In this document: in pieces, positions 17,811 to 25,613 of the stretch | How the letters are laid out: each line of letters starts with the position of its first letter | How positions within the stretch are numbered: position 1 is the stretch's first letter | Origin: Nitratireductor arenosus | Lineage (GTDB): Bacteria; Pseudomonadota; Alphaproteobacteria; Rhizobiales; Rhizobiaceae | Assembly (NCBI RefSeq): GCF_009742725.1 | Contig: NZ_WPHG01000004.1 | Coordinates: 248,001-312,000, forward strand | Reading direction: 5' to 3' | Length of the DNA: 64,000 bases | The notes under the pieces: generated by a model | What the model saw: only the letters and a program-made list of their open reading frames with translations | Databases searched by the model: none | Told to the model about the DNA's origin: nothing | Translations under genes and position numbers: made by a program

Positions 17811-18668
17811 TCACTCATAGCTGTGCCCCGCCCGCAGCCCCTCGCGCACGCGGTGGGCGATCTTCAAGAACTCCGGGCTTTCGCGAATGTCGAGCGGCCG
17901 CTCCTTGGGCAGGGTCGAATCGATGATGTCGGTCACCCGTCCCGGCCTGGGCGACATCACCACGATCTTGGTCGACAGATAGACCGCCTCCGGAATCGAA
18001 TGGGTAACGAAGCAGATCGTCTTGGTGGTGCGTTCCCACAGTTTCAGCAATTGCTCGTTCAAATGGTCGCGCACGATTTCGTCCAGCGCGCCGAACGGCT
18101 CGTCCATCAGCAACAGATCGGCGTCGAAGGCGAGCGCGCGCGCGATCGAGGCGCGCTGCTGCATGCCGCCGGAAAGCTGCCACGGGAATTTCTTGCCGAA
18201 CCCCTTCAGGTCGACGAGATCCAGTACGCGGTCAATGCGCTCCTGCTGCTCGGCGCGCCCGATACCCATGATTTCCAGCGGCAGCGCGATGTTCTTTTCG
18301 ATCGTGCGCCAGGGATAGAGCGCCGGCGCCTGGAAGACATAACCATAGGCGCGCCGCCGCCGCGCCTCCTGCGGCGTCATGCCGTTGACGGTGATCGAAC
18401 CGGCGGTCGGCTGTTCGAGATCGGCGATGACGCGCAGAAACGTCGTCTTGCCGCAACCCGAGGGGCCGATGAAGGAAACGAACTCGCCCCTGCCGATCGA
18501 TAGATCGACATCGGCCAGCGCCCGCACCGGCCCGTCACCGGTCTGGAAGGTCAGGCCGAGCCCCTTGGCCTCCACGACGCTTCGCGCCCCGGCCCCGGCA
18601 TCCGCCGGCAGGCCCGCGCCGTCGCCGGCCGTGGCCTGCCCCCTGATCGCGGCGGAACTATTGCGCAT
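17811..18668 (-). CDS. ABC transporter ATPase (SsuB/TauB/ThiZ type)
   Basis: ATPase of 285 aa. Walker A GPSGCGKTT is at 68-76, signature LSGGM at 165-169 and Walker B LLLMDE at 185-190, followed by PFGALDEIVR and FVTHSIPEA, all hallmarks of the nitrate/sulfonate/NMT1-type ATPases. An N-terminal tail of about 30 Gly/Ala-rich residues precedes the domain; the real start could be further in. It is first of the four transporter genes and lies 180 bases downstream of the NUDIX gene, in the same direction. Confidence 0.92.
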   Translation of the reverse strand: MRNSSAAIRGQATAGDGAGLPADAGAGARSVVEAKGLGLTFQTGDGPVRALADVDLSIGRGEFVSFIGPSGCGKTTFLRVIADLEQPTAGSITVNGMTPQEARRRRAYGYVFQAPALYPWRTIEKNIALPLEIMGIGRAEQQERIDRVLDLVDLKGFGKKFPWQLSGGMQQRASIARALAFDADLLLMDEPFGALDEIVRDHLNEQLLKLWERTTKTICFVTHSIPEAVYLSTKIVVMSPRPGRVTDIIDSTLPKERPLDIRESPEFLKIAHRVREGLRAGHSYE

Positions 18669-18848
18669 CGGTCGGTCTCCACTGGATACGCCGCCCCGGC
18701 GGCGCTGAAATCGAGGATAGAACGCCGAGCCGGCCGCCGCCAAGCCGCTGCGTTGAAACCGCTGCGCCTGGCGCAAAACACGCAGGCAGCGGGAGAGCGT
18801 TTGACGCTCGCCGCGAGCCTGCGATGAAAGCGACGCGAAAAAACATCC

Positions 18849-19259
18849 TCACAGCCCGGCCGCCGGAATCACGTGGTCGCGCGTCAGCGGCGCCAGCCGC
18901 GCCCGCCGTGGCAGGTCGCCTGGATACCAGGCCAGTTCGGCGATCTCGGCCTGGGCCGAGACCGGCCCGTCGTGATGCAGCCGGTAAAGGGCGGCCTCGA
19001 CGGCGTGGCCGGGCTCGTTGGCGGCCGGCGCCGAAAACCTGCCCAGGAAGCGCAGGGCCCCCTCGTTGGTCTCGAGCCCCAGTTCCTCCCGCAATTCGCG
19101 CACAAGCGCGGCGCACGCCGTCTCGCCGGGGTCGATCTTGCGGCCGGGCTGCATGAAGATTTCGGTACCGGCCTTGCGCACCAGCAGCATCTGGCCTTGC
19201 CGGTTGACGATGGCCGCCGCGGCGATCCTGATCGTTGCGGCCGGCGACAGGCCGGCCAC
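18849..19259 (-). CDS. NUDIX hydrolase
   Basis: 136-aa NUDIX-fold protein. The NUDIX box is GRKIDPGETACAALVRELRE continuing to EELGL, at about residues 41-65. It fits the consensus except that the second glycine of the usual GGK opening is Arg; all catalytic REUxEE acidic residues are kept. GTG 19259 was chosen: it lies 2 bases after the dihydropyrimidinase stop, and the frame further upstream is antisense-style noise. Substrate unknown. Its place between dihydropyrimidinase and the transporter suggests removal of an aberrant nucleotide or pyrimidine derivative (inference). Confidence 0.85.
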   Translation of the reverse strand: MAGLSPAATIRIAAAAIVNRQGQMLLVRKAGTEIFMQPGRKIDPGETACAALVRELREELGLETNEGALRFLGRFSAPAANEPGHAVEAALYRLHHDGPVSAQAEIAELAWYPGDLPRRARLAPLTRDHVIPAAGL

Positions 19260-19261
19260 GC

Positions 19262-20713
19262 CTAAACCCCGCTTGCCGGAATGCCCGACCGCTCGACCTT
19301 GCGCGGGGCGGTGATCTCCTTCCATTGCGACAGCGCCGTGCTGACCGGGCCGCGCGCCTCGCGCGCGACGAACTGGCCATGGCCGGGCTTGGCCTTGACC
19401 TGGAAATCGTCGACGACGACCTCGCCGCGCGACAGCACGTATTTCGGCAGGCCCTTGACCTTGATCCCCTCGAAGACGTTGTAATCGATCGCCGATTGCT
19501 GCGTCTTGGCCGAGATCGTCTTGGTCTTTTCCGGGTCCCAGACCACGATGTCGGCGTCGGCGCCCTCGGTGATCGCTCCCTTCTTGGGATACATGCCGAA
19601 AATCTTGGCCGGGTTGGTGGAGGTGACGGCGACGAATTCGTTCATCGTCAGCCGGCCGGTGGCCACACCATAGGTCCACAGGACCGGCAAACGGTCCTCG
19701 AGCCCGCCGGTGCCGTTCGGGATTTTCGTGAAGTCGCCGAGGCCGGTGCGTTTCTGCTCGGTGGTGAAGGCGCAGTGGTCGGTGGCGACCACCTGCAGCG
19801 AGCCGGCCGACAGCCCGGCCCATAACGAATCCTGATGCTGCTTGTCGCGGAAGGGCGGGCTCATCACCCGCCGCGCGGCATGGTCCCAGTCGGCATTGGC
19901 GTATTCGCTCTCGTCGAGCACCAGATGCTGGACCAGCGGTTCGCCGTAGACGCGCATGCCCTTCTGGCGCGCGCGGCGGATCGCCTCGTGGCTCTGCTCG
20001 CAGCTCGTATGCACCACGTAAAGCGGCGCGCCGGTCGCATCGGCGATCATGATGGCGCGGTTGGTCGCCTCGCCCTCGACCTCGGGCGGGCGCGAATAGG
20101 CGTGCGCCTCCGGCCCGTTATTGCCTTCGGCAAGCAGCTTTTCCTGCAGGGCGGCGACCACGTCGCCGTTTTCGGCATGCACCATCGGCAGGGCGCCGAG
20201 CTCGGCGCAGCGGCTGAACGAGGAATACATCTCGTCGTCATTGACCATCAGCGCGCCCTTATAAGCCATGAAATGCTTGAACGAGGTAATGCCGCGCTCG
20301 ACCACTTCCGGCATTTCGTTGAACACCTGCTCGCCCCACCAGGTGATCGCCATGTGGAAGGAATAGTCGCAGCAGGCGCGCGTCGACTTGTTGTCCCACA
20401 TCTTGATGGCGTCGAGCAGCGAGCCGTCGGGCTGGCTCAGGCAAAAGTCGATCACCATCGTGGTGCCGCCCGACAGCGCCGCGCGCGTGCCGGACTCGAA
20501 ATCGTCGCTGGAATAGGTCCCCATGAAGGGCATTTCCAGGTGGGTGTGCGGGTCGATGCCGCCCGGCAGAACGTAGCAGCCGGTGGCGTCGATCTCATGG
20601 TCGGCGTGCAGATCCGGCCCGATGCCGACGATCTTGTCGTGCTTGATCAGCACGTCCGCCTTCCATGTCCGGTCCGCGGTGACGATGGTTCCGTTCTTGA
20701 TGACTTTGGACAT
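19262..20713 (-). CDS. dihydropyrimidinase (D-hydantoinase family)
   Basis: Zn-dependent cyclic amidohydrolase of 483 aa that opens dihydrouracil/dihydrothymine to N-carbamoyl-beta-amino acids (pydB/hydA role). Metal ligands are visible in GIDPHTHLEMPF (His56, His58), the carboxylated lysine in FMAYKG (about Lys152), MVHAENGD, VVHTSCEQ and VATDHCAF. A strong GGGAGG ribosome site lies before ATG 20713. It is the second enzyme of reductive pyrimidine breakdown; the third enzyme and the transaminase lie upstream on the same strand, and the first (preTA) is 11 kb away. Confidence 0.96.
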   Translation of the reverse strand: MSKVIKNGTIVTADRTWKADVLIKHDKIVGIGPDLHADHEIDATGCYVLPGGIDPHTHLEMPFMGTYSSDDFESGTRAALSGGTTMVIDFCLSQPDGSLLDAIKMWDNKSTRACCDYSFHMAITWWGEQVFNEMPEVVERGITSFKHFMAYKGALMVNDDEMYSSFSRCAELGALPMVHAENGDVVAALQEKLLAEGNNGPEAHAYSRPPEVEGEATNRAIMIADATGAPLYVVHTSCEQSHEAIRRARQKGMRVYGEPLVQHLVLDESEYANADWDHAARRVMSPPFRDKQHQDSLWAGLSAGSLQVVATDHCAFTTEQKRTGLGDFTKIPNGTGGLEDRLPVLWTYGVATGRLTMNEFVAVTSTNPAKIFGMYPKKGAITEGADADIVVWDPEKTKTISAKTQQSAIDYNVFEGIKVKGLPKYVLSRGEVVVDDFQVKAKPGHGQFVAREARGPVSTALSQWKEITAPRKVERSGIPASGV

Positions 20714-20872
20714 GTTGCAACCTCCCTGCTGGTCTTTCTCGTGGCCTCACGCCGTCGGATCGGCACGGCAGCCGCTCATGCGGCCCGGCCGCTCCGGCGC
20801 CAGGCGCCGTTTTTCCTTTTCGGCGCCCCCACGCATGAAATCTTGTCTTGGCCGACTGCACGCACCATCGCC

Positions 20873-21238
20873 TCACACCGCGCCGAACACGTCGATCGCC
20901 CTGCCGTGCACGCCGATGTCGACCGGGCCGAACACGGTGGCGACGGCGAGCGCGAAATAACCGGCCTTGGGCATGTAGACGACGTGATAGCGCTCGTCGC
21001 CGCGCGTCACCGACCAACAACGCTGCTCGAGGCCGCCGGAAAACCCTACCATGACCGGAGCCGGCTCGATCAAGTCGGCCTCGAAATCCGCCAGCGTGCG
21101 TTCATACCAGCTAGCCGTCGCGGCGCTGCCGGTGCGCGACGTCCTGCGCGCCTCGGCGACCGGATCATAGGCCGCGATCTCGCCGGCGATGATCGCCTTG
21201 ATCGCCCGCGGCCCGATCGCGCCAGCACGTACGGCCAC
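20873..21238 (-). CDS. conserved-looking hypothetical protein in pyrimidine operon
   Basis: 121 aa, not recognised. GTG 21238 is the only usable start, since a stop codon lies just upstream. The sequence looks like a folded soluble domain: helical first half (IGPRAIKAIIAGEIAAYDP) and a beta-rich second half (RCWSVTRGDERYHVVYMPKAG, then FALAVATVFGPVDIGVHG). There is no signal peptide or membrane segment. It is flanked by amidohydrolase and dihydropyrimidinase genes on the same strand. Function unknown; a role linked to pyrimidine breakdown is only inferred from position. Confidence 0.6.
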   Translation of the reverse strand: MAVRAGAIGPRAIKAIIAGEIAAYDPVAEARRTSRTGSAATASWYERTLADFEADLIEPAPVMVGFSGGLEQRCWSVTRGDERYHVVYMPKAGYFALAVATVFGPVDIGVHGRAIDVFGAV

Positions 21239-21363
21239 GGCTTACCCGATCCGCTCGACTGTAGCAGGACGGGTCGGCGCCGGGGCCCTCCGTGAAGGCC
21301 TGTCGACCCGCGCCGGCATGCGTCGAGCCCGCGCATGACCAGCCGATACGGAACGCCAATTCG

Positions 21364-22614
21364 TCACTCCACGATCTCCGCCGTCTCGACCACCGCGTGG
21401 AACAGCACGTCGGCGCCGGCGGCGGCCCACTCCTTGGAGATTTCCTCGGCCTCGTTGTGCGAAAGCCCGTCGACGCACGGGCACATCACCATCGCCGTCG
21501 GCGCGACCCGGTTGACCCAGCAAGCGTCGTGACCGGCGCCCGAAACGATATCGCGATGCGAATAGCCGAGCCGCTCGGCCGCCTCGCGCACCGCCGTGAC
21601 GCAGCCCTCGTCGAAGGTGACGGGATCGAAATGGCCGACCGGTTCGATCTCGATGCCCAGCCCGAGTTCCTCGGCGATTTTCGGCGCCTCAGCCTCAAGC
21701 CGCGCCTTCATCGCGTCGAGTGTTTCCTGGTCGGGCGAGCGGAAATCGATGGTGAAGACCACCTTGCCGGGAATGACGTTGCGCGAATTGGGATAGACGT
21801 CGCAATGGCCGATGGCGCCGACCGCGGCCGGCTGATGGCTCATGGCGATCTCGTGCACCAGTTCGGTGATGCGCGCCATGCCGAGCCCGGCATTCTTGCG
21901 CATCGGCATCGGCGTCGAGCCGGTATGCGAATCCTTGCCGGTCAGCGTCACCTGCAGCCACCACAGCCCCTGGCCGTGCGTGACCACGCCGATATCCTTG
22001 CCCTCGGCCTCCAGGATCGGCCCCTGCTCGATATGCAGCTCGAAGAAAGCGTGCATCTTGCGCGCGCCGACCTTTTCCTCGCCCTTCCAGCCGATGCGCT
22101 CCAGCTCCTCGCCGAACGTCTTGCCCTTGGCGTCCTCGCGCGCATAGGCCCAGTCGAGCGCGTGTTCGCCGGCAAACACGCCCGAGGCCAGCATCGCCGG
22201 CGCGAAGCGGGTGCCCTCCTCGTTGGTCCAGTTGGTGACCACGATCGGGTGTTTGGTCTTGATGCCGAGGTCGTTGAGCGTGCGGATCATCTCCAGCCCG
22301 CCGAGCACGCCGAGCACGCCGTCATATTTGCCGCCGGTCGGCTGGGTGTCGAGATGCGAGCCGACATAGACCGGCAGCGCGTCGGGGTCGGTGCCCTCGC
22401 GGCGCGCGAACATGGTGCCCATTTCGTCGACGCCCATCTCCAGCCCCGCCGTCTCGCACCAGCTTTGGAACAGGCGCCGGCCCTCGCCGTCCTCGTCGGT
22501 CAGCGTCTGGCGGTTGTTGCCCCCGGCCACACCGGGACCGATCTTCGCCATCTCCATCAGGGACTCCCAGAGACGGTCGGCGTTGATCCTCAAATTCTCG
22601 CCCGGTGCGGCCAT
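21364..22614 (-). CDS. N-carbamoyl-beta-alanine / carbamoyl-amino-acid amidohydrolase (M20 family)
   Basis: Di-zinc M20/AmaB-type amidase of 416 aa that removes the carbamoyl group of N-carbamoyl-beta-alanine, releasing CO2 and ammonia (pydC role). Motifs are VGSHLDTQPTGGKYDG with metal His and Asp, WTNEEGTRFAPAMLASGVF with the metal and catalytic Glu pair, ELHIEQGP, and a late SGAGHDACW. ATG 22614 has an AGGGGAAA ribosome site. Allantoate or ureidoglycine amidohydrolases are close relatives; the dihydropyrimidinase neighbour decides for the pyrimidine role. Confidence 0.93.
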   Translation of the reverse strand: MAAPGENLRINADRLWESLMEMAKIGPGVAGGNNRQTLTDEDGEGRRLFQSWCETAGLEMGVDEMGTMFARREGTDPDALPVYVGSHLDTQPTGGKYDGVLGVLGGLEMIRTLNDLGIKTKHPIVVTNWTNEEGTRFAPAMLASGVFAGEHALDWAYAREDAKGKTFGEELERIGWKGEEKVGARKMHAFFELHIEQGPILEAEGKDIGVVTHGQGLWWLQVTLTGKDSHTGSTPMPMRKNAGLGMARITELVHEIAMSHQPAAVGAIGHCDVYPNSRNVIPGKVVFTIDFRSPDQETLDAMKARLEAEAPKIAEELGLGIEIEPVGHFDPVTFDEGCVTAVREAAERLGYSHRDIVSGAGHDACWVNRVAPTAMVMCPCVDGLSHNEAEEISKEWAAAGADVLFHAVVETAEIVE

Positions 22615-22627
22615 ATGCTGATTTCCC

Positions 22628-22921
22628 CTATTTCAGTTCGACTTCCATGAAGGCCATCGGCGCGTCGCCGGCATTGACCACATTGTGCTCCACGCCCTCG
22701 TCGCGGCGATAGCTGACGCCGGCCTCCATGTCGACGCGGCGCGCCGTCCCGCCCGGTTCCTCAAGCAGGAAGGCGCAGGGCGTCAACGTGGTCACGACAT
22801 AGTCCAGGCCGTGACAGTGCCAGCCGGTTTCCGCACCCGGCGGGAAATCCCACCGGGTCACGCGCACGCGCTCGTCGTCGATCAAGACGTCGTGGCTGGC
22901 TTTCGGGCGCTCGCCGCCCAT
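22628..22921 (-). CDS. small cupin-domain protein
   Basis: 97-aa single-domain cupin. The first motif is recognisable in PPGAETGWHCHGLDYVV, the second in GVEHNVVNAGDAPMAFMEVE. It has two candidate metal histidines in the first motif (HCH) and one in the second. It begins 2 bases after the aminotransferase stop and ends 13 bases before the amidohydrolase start, so it is co-transcribed. No enzyme family can be named; small cupins in catabolic operons often act as accessory isomerases or sensors. Function not known. Confidence 0.82.
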   Translation of the reverse strand: MGGERPKASHDVLIDDERVRVTRWDFPPGAETGWHCHGLDYVVTTLTPCAFLLEEPGGTARRVDMEAGVSYRRDEGVEHNVVNAGDAPMAFMEVELK

Positions 22922-22922
22922 C

Positions 22923-24251
22923 TCAATCCACCATGGTCAGCACTTCGCGCACATGGTCGACGAGTTCGTCGATCTGGCCCTTGGTGATGATCAACGGCGG
23001 CGACAGCGCGATGATGTCGCCGGTGGTGCGGATCAGCGCGCCGCGCTCGAACGCCTTGACGAAGGCCGAGAAGGCGCGCTTGCTCGGCTGGCCGGCGATC
23101 GGTTCGAGCTCGATCGCGCCGACGAGGCCGATATTGCGCACGTCGATGACATGCGGGGCGTCCTTGAGCGAATGCAGCGCGTCCGCCCAGTGCTCCGACA
23201 GCTCGGCCGCGCGCGTCAGCAACCCTTCTTCCTTGTAGGTGTCGAGCGTAGCAAGCGCCGCCGCCGAGGCGATCGGATTGCCGGAATAGGTATAGCCGTG
23301 GAAGAACTCGATCAGATGTTCCGGCCCGTTCATGAACGCATCGTGGATCTCCTTCTTCACGAACACCGCCCCCATCGGGATGACGCCGTTGGACACGCCC
23401 TTTGCGGTCGTCATAATATCGGGGATGACGTCGAAATAATCGGCCGCGAACGGCGTGCCGAGACGGCCGAACCCGGTGATGACCTCGTCGAAGATCAGCA
23501 GGATGCCGTGCTTGTCGCAGATCTCGCGCAGGCGCTTGAGATAGCCTTTCGGCGGGATCAGCACGCCGGTAGAGCCGGCGACGGGCTCCACGATCACCGC
23601 GGCAACGGTCGAGGCGTCGTGCAGCGCCACGATGCGTTCCAGCTCGTCGGCAAGGTCGGCGCCGTGCTCGGGCTCGCCGCGCACGAAATTGTTCTTTTCG
23701 GGCAAATGGGTGTGCGGCAGATGGTCGACGCCCGTCAAAAGCGTGCCGAACATCTTGCGGTTGGCGACGATGCCGCCAACCGAGATGCCGCCGAAATTGA
23801 CGCCGTGATAGCCGCGCTCGCGTCCGACCAGCCGGAAGCGCGAGCCCTCGCCCTTCACGCGGTGATAGGCGAGCGCGATCTTGAGCGCGGTGTCGACGGA
23901 TTCGGACCCGGAATTGGTGAAGAACACATGGTCCATGCCCTGCGGCGCGACGTCGACCAGCCGGTTGGCGAGTTCGAACACGACCGGATGGCCCATCTGG
24001 AAGGCGGGCGCGTAGTCGAGCTCGGCCGCCTGGCGCTGGATCGCCTCGGTGATCTTGGGGCGGCAATGGCCGGCATTGACGCACCACAGCCCGGCCGTGC
24101 CGTCGAGGATCTCGCGGCCGTCGGACGTGGTGTAATGCATGTCCTTGGCGGCGACGAGCATGCGCGGCGCCTGCTTGAACTGACGGTTGGCGGTGAACGG
24201 CATCCAGAACGCGGAAAGATCGTTCGGTGCGACATTCAGTCTGTTGGACAT
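22923..24251 (-). CDS. class III aminotransferase, probable beta-alanine:pyruvate (omega-amino acid) transaminase
   Basis: PLP-dependent aminotransferase of 442 aa, class III. It shows FWMPFTANRQFK near the N-terminus (typical of omega-amino acid:pyruvate transaminases), the Asp motif IFDEVITGFGRLG and the PLP lysine in TTAKGVSNG. ATG 24251 was chosen; the frame stays open far upstream, but that part overlaps rutR on the other strand. As first gene of the array it would convert beta-alanine, the end product of uracil reduction, to malonate semialdehyde. The matching semialdehyde dehydrogenase is not in the window. Confidence 0.92.
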   Translation of the reverse strand: MSNRLNVAPNDLSAFWMPFTANRQFKQAPRMLVAAKDMHYTTSDGREILDGTAGLWCVNAGHCRPKITEAIQRQAAELDYAPAFQMGHPVVFELANRLVDVAPQGMDHVFFTNSGSESVDTALKIALAYHRVKGEGSRFRLVGRERGYHGVNFGGISVGGIVANRKMFGTLLTGVDHLPHTHLPEKNNFVRGEPEHGADLADELERIVALHDASTVAAVIVEPVAGSTGVLIPPKGYLKRLREICDKHGILLIFDEVITGFGRLGTPFAADYFDVIPDIMTTAKGVSNGVIPMGAVFVKKEIHDAFMNGPEHLIEFFHGYTYSGNPIASAAALATLDTYKEEGLLTRAAELSEHWADALHSLKDAPHVIDVRNIGLVGAIELEPIAGQPSKRAFSAFVKAFERGALIRTTGDIIALSPPLIITKGQIDELVDHVREVLTMVD

Positions 24252-24330
24252 ACCAGGCCTTTCATTTCGTGGTTTGAGCCGATGTTGCGCCAACGTTTGG
24301 TTTTTCGCGCGTAACTGTGCTACGCCATTT

Positions 24331-24346
24331 TTGACCGATTGGACAA
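24331..24346. promoter_or_regulatory. RutR-like operator in the rutR/aminotransferase divergent region
   Basis: TTGACCGATTGGACAA. It matches 12 of the 14 specified positions of the known E. coli RutR consensus TTGACCANNTGGTCAA. It lies 80 bases before the aminotransferase start and 155 before rutR, so it could control either side. It is flanked by an 8-bp inverted pair AACGTTTG (24292-24299) and CAAACGTT (24344-24351). Confidence 0.6.
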
Positions 24347-24500
24347 ACGTTAGCACCGCCATGAAGGCGGTCAAGGGAATTGTAGACGAAGTGCGCGCCC
24401 GGCTTCGCGCTCCACAAGCCGGCATCCGCTGGTCCAGTCGATTGGTCCAAAGATTGGGGGCGGTCTTGAGCGTGGCCGCTAGCGGAGCAGGAATACGAAC

Positions 24501-25133
24501 GTGGATACAGCTTCGCCGAAAACCCGCACCCGCATTCAGAAACAGAAACGCGAACTGATCCTGGAAGCTGCGCTGGAAGTGTTTTCCCAGCACGGTTTCC
24601 GCGGCTCCACGATCGACCAGATCGCCGAGGCCGCCGGGATGTCGAAGCCGAACCTGCTTTACTATTTCCGCAGCAAGGAAGACATACATCACACGCTGAT
24701 CCAGCGTCTGCTCGACACCTGGCTGGCGCCGTTGCGCGAACTCGACGACGTTGGCGATCCGCTGACGGAACTGCGCGGTTATATCCGCCGCAAGCTCGAA
24801 ATGGCGCGCGATTTTCCGCGCGAAAGCCGGCTTTTCGCCAACGACATCCTGCAGGGCGCGCCGCGCGCCATGCCGATGCTGGAAGACGAGTTGAAGACGC
24901 TGGTCGACGAGAAGGCCGAGGTCATTCTGGGCTGGATGAAGGCCGGCCGGATCGCGCGCACCGACCCCCGCCACCTGATCTTCTCGATCTGGGCCACCAC
25001 CCAGCATTATGCCGATTTCGACGTTCAGGTCCGCGCCGTGCTCGGCCCCGGGCGCGACGGCGAGGGTCGGTTCGAAGACGCCGCCCGGTTTTTGGAGCAA
25101 TTGTTCATGGACGGGCTCAAGCCGAAGGGCTGA
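24501..25133 (+). CDS. rutR: TetR-family regulator of the RutR type
   Basis: 210-aa regulator. The N-terminal helix-turn-helix covers about residues 18-65 (FSQHGFRGSTIDQIAEAAGM then SKPNLLYYF). The ligand domain follows E. coli RutR closely from memory: WLAPLRELDD, LEMARDFPRESRLFANDIL, and DPRHLIFSIWATTQHYADF. It starts with GTG 24501 behind GGAGCAGGAA. RutR is a uracil-sensing repressor, and its divergent placement beside the pyrimidine genes supports that role here. Confidence 0.9.
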   Translation: MDTASPKTRTRIQKQKRELILEAALEVFSQHGFRGSTIDQIAEAAGMSKPNLLYYFRSKEDIHHTLIQRLLDTWLAPLRELDDVGDPLTELRGYIRRKLEMARDFPRESRLFANDILQGAPRAMPMLEDELKTLVDEKAEVILGWMKAGRIARTDPRHLIFSIWATTQHYADFDVQVRAVLGPGRDGEGRFEDAARFLEQLFMDGLKPKG

Positions 25134-25157
25134 CGCGGCGCGGGGCTTTCGGCCGCC

Positions 25158-25568
25158 TCACCCCGCCTTCCAGATCGTTCCCTGCGCGGCCGCGCACAGT
25201 TTTTCCACGCCGGCCTCGTCGATCGCCACCACATCGCACTGGCACACGGCCTGGGACTTGCCCGCGCCCGTCACGCGGGCCCGCGCCACCAGCCGGCTGC
25301 CCTTGGCGGGCCGCAGATAATTGATCTTGAACTCCAGGGTCACCGAATCCCCCAGCACCGAGCCGCCGGCATAGGTCAGCGCGTTGTCAGCCAGATAGGA
25401 GACGACGCCGCCATGGGCGAAACCGTGCTGCTGCAGATGTTCGGGCTTCAAATCGAGCCCGAGTTCGGCCCGGCCGGGCTCAAAGGTGACGAGTTCGGTG
25501 CCCAGAAGAACGCTGAAGGGCTGGGCGGCCAGGATTTTGCGGCCATAGTCGAAAAGAGCTTTATCCAT
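25158..25568 (-). CDS. PaaI-like hotdog-fold acyl-CoA thioesterase
   Basis: 136-aa thioesterase with the PaaI-type motif LQQHGFAHGGVVSYLADNAL (His, Gly-Gly and the catalytic Asp) and a later LEFKINYLRPAKGSRLVARA strand set. ATG 25568 was chosen because it has a clean GGAGG five bases upstream; two further ATGs 12 and 21 bases upstream lack this spacing. It converges on rutR with a 24-base gap. Substrate unknown; aryl-CoA or phenylacetyl-type CoA is possible given the aromatic genes elsewhere in the window. Confidence 0.88.
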   Translation of the reverse strand: MDKALFDYGRKILAAQPFSVLLGTELVTFEPGRAELGLDLKPEHLQQHGFAHGGVVSYLADNALTYAGGSVLGDSVTLEFKINYLRPAKGSRLVARARVTGAGKSQAVCQCDVVAIDEAGVEKLCAAAQGTIWKAG

Positions 25569-25613
25569 TGCCGCCTCCATTGCATCCATCCCTTCATCCC
25601 CGTGCGAGCGGCC

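Noticed and set aside
18795-18809. GAGCGT-TTG-ACGCTC hairpin between the NUDIX and ABC ATPase genes
   Set aside because: It has a short 6-bp stem, 3-base loop and no T-run, which is too weak to call a terminator.
20792-20820. CGGCGCC-A-GGCGCCG followed by T-run in the gap upstream of dihydropyrimidinase
   Set aside because: It looks like a terminator for + strand transcription, but no + strand gene precedes it and a 1-base loop cannot form; it would also cut the minus-strand operon.
22953-24314. A 453-aa + strand open frame opposite the class III aminotransferase
   Set aside because: No recognisable motifs; it lies exactly antisense to the aminotransferase, whose active-site motifs are intact.
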